From Hyphomicrobiales bacterium (GTDB lineage: Bacteria; Pseudomonadota; Alphaproteobacteria; Rhizobiales; Rhizobiaceae): DNA of 64,000 nt. A program made the position numbers and the translations under genes. Positions within the stretch are counted from its first letter, which is position 1. Every line of letters starts with the position of its first letter. This document shows positions 36,853-45,102 of the stretch, one piece after another. The stretch is taken from positions 173,469 to 237,468 of the forward strand of contig UCKU01000003.1 of the NCBI GenBank assembly GCA_900473185.1, written 5' to 3'. Below the pieces are notes generated by a model that saw only the letters and a list, made by a program, of their open reading frames with translations, was not told the origin of the DNA and made no database searches.

Positions 36853-37920
36853 TCAGGCAGCAACGGCTGCCTTGCGGCGATCGCGGACGGCTTTGGCGAG
36901 ATCCTCGAGCACGTCGACCGACATATCCCAACCAATGCAGCCATCGGTGATCGACTGGCCGTAGACGAGCGGCTTGCCGGGGACGAGATCCTGGCGGCCG
37001 GCGACGAGATTGCTCTCGATCATCATGCCCTTGATGTGGTGGTTGCCGGCGACGATCTGGCCGGCGACGTCATGGACGACCTTCGGCTGGTTCATCGGAT
37101 CCTTGCCGCTGTTGGCGTGGCTGGCATCGATCAGCATGCGGGGATCGACACCGAGCTTGACGGCTTCGGCAATGACGGCCTGGACGTCGGCAGCCTCATA
37201 ATTCGGGCGCTTGCCACCGCGCAGGATGATGTGGCAGTCCTCGTTGCCGCGCGTGGAGGCAATCGCTGCCTGTCCATCCTTGGTGACAGCCGGGAAATGG
37301 TGCGGCTGGGAGGCCGCCATGATTGCATCGAGTGCGATGCGCGCGCTGCCATCCGTGCCATTCTTGAAGCCGATCGGGCAGGAGAGACCCGAGGCGAGCT
37401 GGCGATGGATCTGGCTTTCGGTCGTGCGCGCGCCTATGGCGCCGTAGCTGACGAGATCGGCAATATATTGCGGCGTGATCGTGTCGAGGAATTCGCAGCC
37501 AGCCGGCAGGCCCATGGCGTTGATATCGAGCAGCAGGCGGCGCGCGAGGCGCAGGCCTTCCTCGATACGGTAGCTGCCGTCGAGATGCGGGTCGTTCATC
37601 AGGCCCTTCCAGCCGACGGTCGTGCGGGGCTTTTCGAAATAGACGCGCATGACGATTTCGAGATCGCCTGAGAGACGTCGTCGCTGTTCGACAAGACGGG
37701 ACGCGTATTCGCGGGCAGCTGCGGGATCATGGATCGAGCAGGGGCCGATGATGACGAGCTGGCGGTCGTCCTTGCCCGTCAGGATATTGTGGATCGTGTC
37801 GCGGGTGCTGGTCACGGTCTCGGTGACCGCGGCGGTCCGCGGGATTTCCGAGAGGATATCGGCAGGTTTGGTCAGCGGGGTGATCTCGACGATGCGCAGA
37901 TCATCAATAGTGTCAGTCAC
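36853..37920 (-). CDS. aroF: Class I DAHP synthase
   Basis: This is a 355-residue AroF/AroG/AroH-type enzyme for the first step of aromatic amino acid synthesis. Signatures are VIIGPCSIHDP, RVYFEKPRTTVGWKGLMNDP, PIGFKNGTDG, DASHANSGKDP and ITDGCIGWD. The start is GTG 37920 with CAGGAGAG upstream. An attenuator with a Tyr/Phe-rich leader peptide precedes it. The window also holds a class II enzyme of unrelated sequence, so the two probably respond to different end products. I use aroF only as a label; which amino acid inhibits the protein cannot be read. Confidence 0.95.
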   Translation of the reverse strand: MTDTIDDLRIVEITPLTKPADILSEIPRTAAVTETVTSTRDTIHNILTGKDDRQLVIIGPCSIHDPAAAREYASRLVEQRRRLSGDLEIVMRVYFEKPRTTVGWKGLMNDPHLDGSYRIEEGLRLARRLLLDINAMGLPAGCEFLDTITPQYIADLVSYGAIGARTTESQIHRQLASGLSCPIGFKNGTDGSARIALDAIMAASQPHHFPAVTKDGQAAIASTRGNEDCHIILRGGKRPNYEAADVQAVIAEAVKLGVDPRMLIDASHANSGKDPMNQPKVVHDVAGQIVAGNHHIKGMMIESNLVAGRQDLVPGKPLVYGQSITDGCIGWDMSVDVLEDLAKAVRDRRKAAVAA

Positions 37921-37955
37921 GGTATGCTCTCCTGTTTGGTCATACCGTGCGGAAC

Positions 37956-37982
37956 AAAAAAGCCGCCAGGTTGACTAGCGGC
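37956..37982 (-). terminator. Attenuator terminator upstream of the class I DAHP synthase gene
   Basis: On the minus strand, GCCGCTAG pairs with CTGGCGGC (eight pairs, one G-U) around the loop TCAAC and is followed by six T residues. It lies between the leader peptide and the structural gene, about 36 bases before the GTG start, so it can only work as a regulated, premature terminator. Confidence 0.88.
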
Positions 37983-38011
37983 TGTTCGGGTTGTCGTCGC
38001 GTTAGTTTCGG

Positions 38012-38086
38012 TTACGCACAGACCCGCATCCGCTGGAAGCAGCGGTACGAATAAAATCGCGATGCGTAAACGGACGAAATCGACAT
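38012..38086 (-). CDS. Tyr/Phe leader peptide of the DAHP synthase attenuator
   Basis: A 24-codon minus-strand frame (ATG 38086, TAA 38012-38014) contains the core VYASRFYSYRCF: three Tyr and two Phe in 11 codons, plus one earlier Tyr at VY. Its mRNA includes a perfect hairpin, CCGCTG/CAGCGG with loop CTTC (38030-38045), that starts right after the last Tyr codon. The ribosome site is weak. The peptide has no role except as a ribosome-position sensor for charged tRNA-Tyr and tRNA-Phe. Confidence 0.82.
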   Translation of the reverse strand: MSISSVYASRFYSYRCFQRMRVCA

Positions 38087-38160
38087 GGCGTTTATGTAGC
38101 TACGCCGATCGGAATTGTCACGTGGAATCTGTGAGGAAAAGCGACAGATCCGTGAAGTTT

Positions 38161-39609
38161 TCAGCGGCTCTCCGCCATTGCCTCTGCCCGGGCCTCTTCC
38201 GGCTCTGCTGCTTCGGCATGTCTGTTCTTGCGGCGGCGTGTCGTCAACTCCTCGCCGGCATTGGCGGGCAGGCGCAGGAAGGTGATGCAGGCAAGTGCTG
38301 ATATCGCCGCCACGATGAAGAAGGCGATATGGAAATCCGAGACCAGAAGCTTGCCGCCATGGAAGCTCGAGGAGATTTCCAGGATCGTGCCGGCGACGGC
38401 AACGCCCATGGCCATGGAGATGCGCTGCGCTACCGCATTGATGGCGGTTGCCTGGCTGCTGTCGGCCTCGTCCACATCGCCGAAGGCCATGGCGTTGACG
38501 CCGGAAAAGGCCATGGAGCGCAGGAGGCCACCGACGAGAAGACAGCCCATGATGACGTACATCGGCGTCTCGGCGGTGAAGAAGCCGTTCGCGCCGAGGA
38601 AGATCGCCGCGAGGAAGGTCGTCAGCGCAATGACGTTGCGGAAGCCGAAGGCATTGTAGGTGCGTGTGGCGGCGAATTTCGAGCCCATGGAACCGAGCGC
38701 GCTGATGAAGGTGATCGAGCCCGACTGCAGCGGCGTCAGGCCAAAGCCGAGCTGCAGCATCAGCGGCATCAGGAAGGGCAGCGCGCCGAGCCCCATGCGG
38801 AAATTCGAGGCGCCGAGGATCGCCGCCCGGAACATCGGGTAGCGGAACATCTTGGGATCGAGCAGCGGATGCGGCGTGCGCCTGGCATGAACGAAATAGA
38901 GAATGCCGGAGAGGACGCCGACGGCGACAGTGATATAGCCGTAGATGACGGGAACGGCTGGCAGGCTGATGACCGAGAGGCCGAAGACGAAACCGGCAAA
39001 GCCGATACCCGACAGGAAGAAGCCCGAAAAATCCATCGGCGTCGGGCTGCGCGGCTCGACGGCCGGAAGGAAACGGGTGACGAGGACGATGCCGATAATG
39101 CCGATCGGGACGTTGATCCAGAAGATCCAGTGCCAACTGAGATAGGTCGTCAGGAAGCCGCCGATCGGCGGGCCCATGATCGGGCCGATAAGCGCCGGAA
39201 TGGTAAGCCATGCCATGGCATTCACCAGTTGGTGACGTGGCGTGCCGCGCACCAGGAGCAATCGCCCGACCGGCGTCATCATCGAGCCGCCGGCACCCTG
39301 GATGAGGCGGGAAATGACGAAGGCGGCGATGGAATTGGAGAATGCGCAGGCGACCGAGCCGACCATGAAGACGAAGATCGCCAGGCGGAAGATGTTGCGT
39401 GCGCCGAAGCGATCCGACATCCAGCCGCTGATCGGGATGAAGATTGCCAGCGCCACGAGGTAGCTCGTTACCGCAAGTTTCAGCGCGATCGGCGAGGTGC
39501 CTATATCGGCAGCAATCGCCGGCAGGCTGGTGGCGATCACGGTCGAATCCATCTGTTCCATGAACAGGGCGACCGCAAGGATCATCGGCGTTAGACGGGA
39601 CACGGGCAA
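38161..39609 (-). CDS. DHA2-family MFS drug transporter
   Basis: The product has about 482 residues and about 14 hydrophobic segments, typical of the EmrB/QacA DHA2 family. The motifs SGWMSDRFGARNIF (loop 2-3) and the helix-5 element PALIGPIMGPPIGGFL are present. The tail is highly charged (RRRKNRHAEAAEPEEARAEA). The start codon is uncertain: TTG 39609, GTG 39603 or ATG 39585, none with a strong ribosome site. It is divergent from the bluB riboswitch region. The substrate is unknown. Confidence 0.9.
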   Translation of the reverse strand: MPVSRLTPMILAVALFMEQMDSTVIATSLPAIAADIGTSPIALKLAVTSYLVALAIFIPISGWMSDRFGARNIFRLAIFVFMVGSVACAFSNSIAAFVISRLIQGAGGSMMTPVGRLLLVRGTPRHQLVNAMAWLTIPALIGPIMGPPIGGFLTTYLSWHWIFWINVPIGIIGIVLVTRFLPAVEPRSPTPMDFSGFFLSGIGFAGFVFGLSVISLPAVPVIYGYITVAVGVLSGILYFVHARRTPHPLLDPKMFRYPMFRAAILGASNFRMGLGALPFLMPLMLQLGFGLTPLQSGSITFISALGSMGSKFAATRTYNAFGFRNVIALTTFLAAIFLGANGFFTAETPMYVIMGCLLVGGLLRSMAFSGVNAMAFGDVDEADSSQATAINAVAQRISMAMGVAVAGTILEISSSFHGGKLLVSDFHIAFFIVAAISALACITFLRLPANAGEELTTRRRKNRHAEAAEPEEARAEAMAESR

Positions 39610-39740
39610 CCGGAAGGCAATGAGAGAGGATTCGGCGCCAGCGGCGTCGGGTCTCGTTCTAGGCCAGCATTTTCAGCCTGTCCACGAAATGAATGTCGCA
39701 TGCAGCTTGCCGCCATGCCGTTTCCGCGCCATAGATCGCC

Positions 39741-40661
<921 letters not shown>

Positions 40662-40678
40662 GCCGGCGCGGGTGTGCA

Positions 40679-42223
40679 TCATTCTGCCGGCTGGCTGCCG
40701 CAATCCTTGGCACAGGCCGGCGTCTTCCAATGGGCAAAGACGAGGAAGCTTGCGGCGGCAAGAAGCCAGACGCCGATCGCGCCGTAGAGCATGACGCCGC
40801 CGAAGCCTGCGACCAGCGCATCATGCACCGTCTCGGCCGGAATGCCTGGCAGGGAGGCGATGTTACCGGCGGAGATCCGTTCGGCGAGCAGGCGCAGATC
40901 GCCGGCATCCGTCGAGGTTGGCAAGGTGCTCTTGAGATGGGAGAGCACGCCGCTGAACAGGACGAAGCCCATGACGGCGATGTTGATGGCGAGCGAGATC
41001 ATCCGGGCGCTCATGTCGATGCCGGAGGCCATGCCGGCGCGATCGCTAGAGACAGCGCCTGTCGTCGTATTGGTGACCGGGGTGTTGGTGAAGCCAAGCC
41101 CGATGCCGGAAAGCAGCGCGCCGGGCAGCATCGTCAACCAGCTTGGCGCGGCGGCAGCACTGCCTGACTTCATCAGCAGGAAGCCGAGCCCGATGGTGAA
41201 AAGGCCGCCGGGAATGATGACGCCCGGTCGGTAACGCAGCATGAGCCGTTCAGCGAGCGGCGGTACGACGAGCGTCGGCAGCGTATAGGCAAGCAGCGCC
41301 AGACCCGCGGCCACGCTGCCATAACCGAGACCGGCCTCATACCAGATCGGCAGATAGATCATGAAAGGCCAGAAGCTGATGTTCATGGCGGCCGAACCGA
41401 TGATGGCGCCCGAGAAGGCGCGGATGCCGAAGACCGAGGCATCGAACATCGGTCGCGGGTTCAGTCTCTCGGCAATGACGAAGGCGACGAGGCTTGCCGC
41501 GGCAATAGCGATGATGCCAAGCGCGGCGGGGCTGGCAAAGCCGAGAGCCGGCCCCTGGGTGATGAAGAAGGCAAGGCAGAAGACCGCCAGCGAAAGGGTG
41601 ACAATGCCAGCCATATCGAGCCGTCCTGCAACAGGGTCACGCGATTCCTCAACGCCCGTTATGGCAAGGGCCACCGTCACGGCTGCCAGCACGGCGTGGA
41701 TAAGGAAGACCCATTGCCAGCCGGCGGTTGCTACGATCACGACACCGATGATCGGGCCAAAGCCGAGGCCGATACCGAAGATGATGCCCCACCAGCCGAA
41801 GGCCATGCTGCGGGCTCTGCCCTCCGGAAATTGATGGGAGAGAACGGCCACCTGGCAGATCAGCATCACGCCGCCGCTCATGCCCTGCAGAAAGCGGGCA
41901 ACGATCAGCAGCGAAACATCCTGAGCAAGGCCGGCAATCAGCGAGGTGAGGCCAAAGGCGACAATGCCGATCAGGAAGATGCGCTTGCGGCCGTAGCGAT
42001 CGGCCAATGTACCTGCGGCCATCAGCACTGTCGTCACGGCGATCGTATAGGCATTCATAATCCATTGCAGCGCGCTGAAATCGGCATGCAGCACCTTTTC
42101 CAGCGTCGGCAGGATCGCCGGTACGCTCGATATTTCAAGGCCGAACATCAGTGAGGAGAGGCAGGCGGCCACCAGGGCGATGATGCCTCTGATACGGGAG
42201 GATGAAGGGGATACAGGGGTCAT
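40679..42223 (-). CDS. DHA2-family MFS multidrug transporter
   Basis: This is a 514-residue protein with 14 predicted helices, of the EmrB/QacA type. Motifs include GTLADRYGRKRIFLIG and the helix-5 region GFGPIIGVVIV. The C-terminus ends with a cysteine pair (TPACAKDCGS) that could bind metal. The ATG at 42223 follows AAAGG; an upstream ATG at 42262 would add 13 residues. A LysR-type regulator gene is divergent from it across about 134 bp, the usual layout for an inducible pump. Confidence 0.9.
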   Translation of the reverse strand: MTPVSPSSSRIRGIIALVAACLSSLMFGLEISSVPAILPTLEKVLHADFSALQWIMNAYTIAVTTVLMAAGTLADRYGRKRIFLIGIVAFGLTSLIAGLAQDVSLLIVARFLQGMSGGVMLICQVAVLSHQFPEGRARSMAFGWWGIIFGIGLGFGPIIGVVIVATAGWQWVFLIHAVLAAVTVALAITGVEESRDPVAGRLDMAGIVTLSLAVFCLAFFITQGPALGFASPAALGIIAIAAASLVAFVIAERLNPRPMFDASVFGIRAFSGAIIGSAAMNISFWPFMIYLPIWYEAGLGYGSVAAGLALLAYTLPTLVVPPLAERLMLRYRPGVIIPGGLFTIGLGFLLMKSGSAAAAPSWLTMLPGALLSGIGLGFTNTPVTNTTTGAVSSDRAGMASGIDMSARMISLAINIAVMGFVLFSGVLSHLKSTLPTSTDAGDLRLLAERISAGNIASLPGIPAETVHDALVAGFGGVMLYGAIGVWLLAAASFLVFAHWKTPACAKDCGSQPAE

Positions 42224-42357
42224 GCTTTGGCCTTTCGACGTTGAGACATACAGGGTTGACATCCGTTGTCGTCCATTTGCGTCAGCATAAGCAGAGCTTG
42301 ATCATTACAGAATTGGATGATTAGCTATTTCAGACACAACAATTTCGGATAGATCCA

Positions 42358-43212
42358 ATGACCATGCTCGATGTCGATTCCGTTCAGGTTTTCGTGACGA
42401 TCGCCGAGAACAAGAGCTTCACCCGCGCTGCCAGTGAGCTCGGCAGCACGCAAGGGGCAATCAGCGTCAAGCTCAAACGGCTGGAGGAGCGGCTCGGCCA
42501 TCGGCTGATAGAACGCACGCCGCGGCTGGTGCGGCTTTCGGCACAGGGGGCGGTATTTCTTGATGCTGCACGGGAATTCCTCGCTGCCCATGACCGTGCG
42601 GTCGCGGCACTTTCCTCGTCGCGCCGTCATTTCAGGCTGGGCATTGCGGCCCATGTCGCCGGCCCGGAAGTGCCGACGCTGCTTGCGCGCCTCAATGCCC
42701 ATGATCCGGGGCTAACGATCGAAGTGCGGCTCGACAATTCCTGCGAGTTGCTTGCCGCCTTCGATCGCGGCGACCTGGATGCGGCGATCGTCCGTCGGGA
42801 CGAGGACCGGCGTGACGGCGAGGTTCTGGCACCGGAGCATTTCGGTTGGTTTGCAACGCCGCAATTCGAATATCGCCGCGGCGAACCGCTGCGTCTTGCG
42901 GCACTGTCGCCCAACTGCAAGGTACGGGATGTCTGCACCCGGGCGCTCGATGCGGCGGGCATTCCCTGGGCGGAAGTCTTCCTCGGCGGCGGCTCTTCGG
43001 CTGTGACCGCAGCCGTTTCGGCCGGGCTTGCCGTCTCGACCTTTTCTTATCGTCTGGCACCTGTCGGCACGGTCGAGGTCAGCGAGCGCTTCGGCCTGCC
43101 GGCGCTGCCATCCTCCGAGGTCGTGCTGCATTCGACACTGACGGATGCGAAGTCGCGTGCGGCCCTGCGCACGCTGGCGGCAGCCTTCAGGGAGCATCGC
43201 TCGTCAAACTGA
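42358..43212 (+). CDS. LysR-type transcriptional regulator
   Basis: The 284-residue product has an N-terminal LysR helix-turn-helix (FVTIAENKSFTRAASELGST then QGAISVKLKRLEERLG) and a C-terminal periplasmic-binding-like effector domain with GIAAHVAGPEVPTLL and LDNSCELLAAFDRGDLDAAI. It diverges from the DHA2 transporter gene, which it probably controls together with its own promoter. The effector is unknown. Confidence 0.93.
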   Translation: MTMLDVDSVQVFVTIAENKSFTRAASELGSTQGAISVKLKRLEERLGHRLIERTPRLVRLSAQGAVFLDAAREFLAAHDRAVAALSSSRRHFRLGIAAHVAGPEVPTLLARLNAHDPGLTIEVRLDNSCELLAAFDRGDLDAAIVRRDEDRRDGEVLAPEHFGWFATPQFEYRRGEPLRLAALSPNCKVRDVCTRALDAAGIPWAEVFLGGGSSAVTAAVSAGLAVSTFSYRLAPVGTVEVSERFGLPALPSSEVVLHSTLTDAKSRAALRTLAAAFREHRSSN

Positions 43213-43240
43213 AGACGCGGTTTGACTGCCGATATCGTGG

Positions 43241-44323
43241 CTATTGCTGTTGTTGGGGCTGCGGGCCTGAGGTCGCCGGATTGGTGAGATCGATCTTGCC
43301 CTGATCGCCGGCCAGAAATTGCGGGCCGACCTGGCGCACCTTGTTACTGGCGGGATCGTAGGGACGATCCGGCACCTGCGCCTGCGGGGCGGGCGGGGCG
43401 CTTGCGGCCTTCGGGGCTTCTGTATGGATCGTAGTGATCGAACCCTTCGGCTCAGGCGCCGGCGCATAGGCTGCCTGGCTCTTGCGCATTTCCTCGTAGT
43501 AGGCGGTCAGATTGCAGGAGCAGGCGGACTTTTCGCCGGGTGCGCGGGTCTTGTAGGCAAAGGCGTTCTTCATCGCGCCATAGGGCGAACCGGTAGCAAC
43601 CGAGATCATGTTCGAGGCTTCGGCGCTGGAGATGTCGCGGTAATAGAGCTCCGTCTCCACACCAGGGCACATCTTGGCGCAGGTCGCGGCATCGCGGCCG
43701 AAATCGACCGAGGTTGCGTTATTGCTGATCGGGAAGAAGCCGCCGTCGCAGGTGCGGACGCAGATGGTGCTGACGGGCGAGAGCATTTCCGCCCGCGGCA
43801 GGCCGTAACGTTCGCCACCGCCGAGCGGAATGAAGGTGTCGCCGCGCATGGCCTGTTCCTCGATGGAAGGAGCCGGGGCATAGGCATCGCCCTGCGCAGG
43901 TTCGCTAAAGCTGTCGCTGTTGCAGCCATTGTCTTCGAGTGCGGCCATCAGACCCTCGCGGGCCGGATCGGAACCACCCTGGCGCAGTTCGTTGCGGCGG
44001 TCCTGCAGGTAGCGGATATTGTCCACCATCTTCGCTTCGGACTGCTCGAGATCCTCGCAGAAGCCGGCATTTTCGCCGCCAACGACGACCATGCTGCCCG
44101 ACGTGCAGCCATAGCGGCGCAGATCGCCGCGCACCTTGCGCAATTCCAGGTTCTGTTCGGCAAGCGCGCCCGCATACTGGCGCATCTCGGCACCATTCGT
44201 GCCGATCGATTGCGGCAGATCGGCAAGACGCCCGCGCAAATCCTCGCAGATTGCACTGGTCTCAGCAGCTGCCGGAACCGCAAATGCCAGAAAGAAGAGA
44301 AAAGACAGGTTTCGGCGCTTCAC
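43241..44323 (-). CDS. DUF2865 exported protein
   Basis: The product has 360 residues. A signal peptide (RNLSFLFFLAFAVPAAA) is followed by a coiled, cysteine-containing region (ICEDLRGRLADLP, RRYGCTSG, GFCEDLEQSEAKM) and a DUF2865 domain with VSTICVRTCDGGFFPISNNA and CAKMCPGVETELYY. It ends in a Pro/Ala/Gln-rich tail. Many paired cysteines fit a periplasmic disulfide-rich protein. The function of DUF2865, which is confined to alphaproteobacteria as far as I know, is not established. The start is GTG 44323. Confidence 0.87.
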   Translation of the reverse strand: MKRRNLSFLFFLAFAVPAAAETSAICEDLRGRLADLPQSIGTNGAEMRQYAGALAEQNLELRKVRGDLRRYGCTSGSMVVVGGENAGFCEDLEQSEAKMVDNIRYLQDRRNELRQGGSDPAREGLMAALEDNGCNSDSFSEPAQGDAYAPAPSIEEQAMRGDTFIPLGGGERYGLPRAEMLSPVSTICVRTCDGGFFPISNNATSVDFGRDAATCAKMCPGVETELYYRDISSAEASNMISVATGSPYGAMKNAFAYKTRAPGEKSACSCNLTAYYEEMRKSQAAYAPAPEPKGSITTIHTEAPKAASAPPAPQAQVPDRPYDPASNKVRQVGPQFLAGDQGKIDLTNPATSGPQPQQQQ

Positions 44324-44511
44324 GACGTCGTCCCGGAATGAGAAAGCATCTATCGGTCAATTGCGGCTTCAATCGACCGCGCTTTGTCTTAACGTATTTC
44401 CCTTAATAAGCTCGAAGTAATTCCTAGCGCATTTTTGCGATCTTATCCAGCAAGCCTAACGCTTTCGCCCTGCCTCTCCTGCAATCACGCTCGGAACACG
44501 TTGATAGCTAG

Positions 44512-45054
44512 ATGACTGATATGCCAGGCATTTTCGACGAAATCCACTCCGCCGAAACCACAGCGGGAATACCGGAAGCACGGCACGGCCTTCACGTTTT
44601 CGTAGACGGCTGCTTTGAACCCCATTCGCGGCACGGCGGGTGGGCCTTCGTCGCCTATCGCGACGGCCTGGAAATCGCGTGCGGTTTCGGCGGGGTAGAG
44701 GATTCCGCCAATAATGCGATGGAACTGACCGCGGTGCTTGAGGCGGCAATCTGGATCAGCCGCACAGCGGAGGGCGCAGCAGCGGTCATCTGGTCCGATT
44801 CCGTCTACGCCGTCGAAGGCTGCAACAGCTGGCGTCCTATCTGGAGGAACAATGGCTGGAAGAAAAGCAATCCGGGTGGCAGGGCCAGAAACCGGGCGAT
44901 ATCAGATGCGGAACTCTGGAAAGCCGTCGATATCGCGCTATCCCAGAATCCATCGATAGCGATTGCCTGGTGCAAGGGCCATTCCGGCATTGAAGGTAAC
45001 GAACGCGCCGATGAGCTTTCGGATCAGGGACGCCGATCAATACGGCGTGCCTGA
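44512..45054 (+). CDS. Ribonuclease H-like protein
   Basis: This is a 180-residue RNase HI-type domain with a 27-residue N-terminal extension. The catalytic set is intact: LHVFVDGCFEP (Asp), NNAMELTAVLEA (Glu), VIWSDSVYAVEG (Asp), WCKGHSGIEGNERADELSDQ (His and last Asp). It should cut RNA in RNA-DNA hybrids. Rhizobia usually carry rnhA elsewhere beside other housekeeping genes, so this may be a second RNase H. The extension is unusual and of unknown use. Confidence 0.88.
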   Translation: MTDMPGIFDEIHSAETTAGIPEARHGLHVFVDGCFEPHSRHGGWAFVAYRDGLEIACGFGGVEDSANNAMELTAVLEAAIWISRTAEGAAAVIWSDSVYAVEGCNSWRPIWRNNGWKKSNPGGRARNRAISDAELWKAVDIALSQNPSIAIAWCKGHSGIEGNERADELSDQGRRSIRRA

Positions 45055-45102
45055 TATGCCAGATGCCAAGGGCCGTCGCTTCGCAGACGGCCGCAGCGCG
45101 GC

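Larger units (their letters stand above)
37956..38086 (-). promoter_or_regulatory. Transcription attenuator controlling the class I DAHP synthase gene
   Basis: Region 1 (CCGCTG) pairs with region 2 (CAGCGG) inside the leader frame. Region 2 can instead pair, through AGCGG, with CCGCT of region 3, which is the 5' arm of the terminator (regions 3-4). If tRNA-Tyr is uncharged, a ribosome stalled on the last Tyr codon covers region 1, so region 2 is free to trap region 3 and the terminator cannot form. With charged tRNAs the ribosome passes, 3-4 pairs, and transcription stops. This is the classical leader-peptide logic known from trp and phe operons. Confidence 0.82.

Noticed and set aside
38012..39211. 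A 399-codon minus-strand frame running from the pump gene into the leader region
   Set aside because: Only its last 24 codons are supported, as the leader peptide; the rest is a shifted frame of the pump gene.
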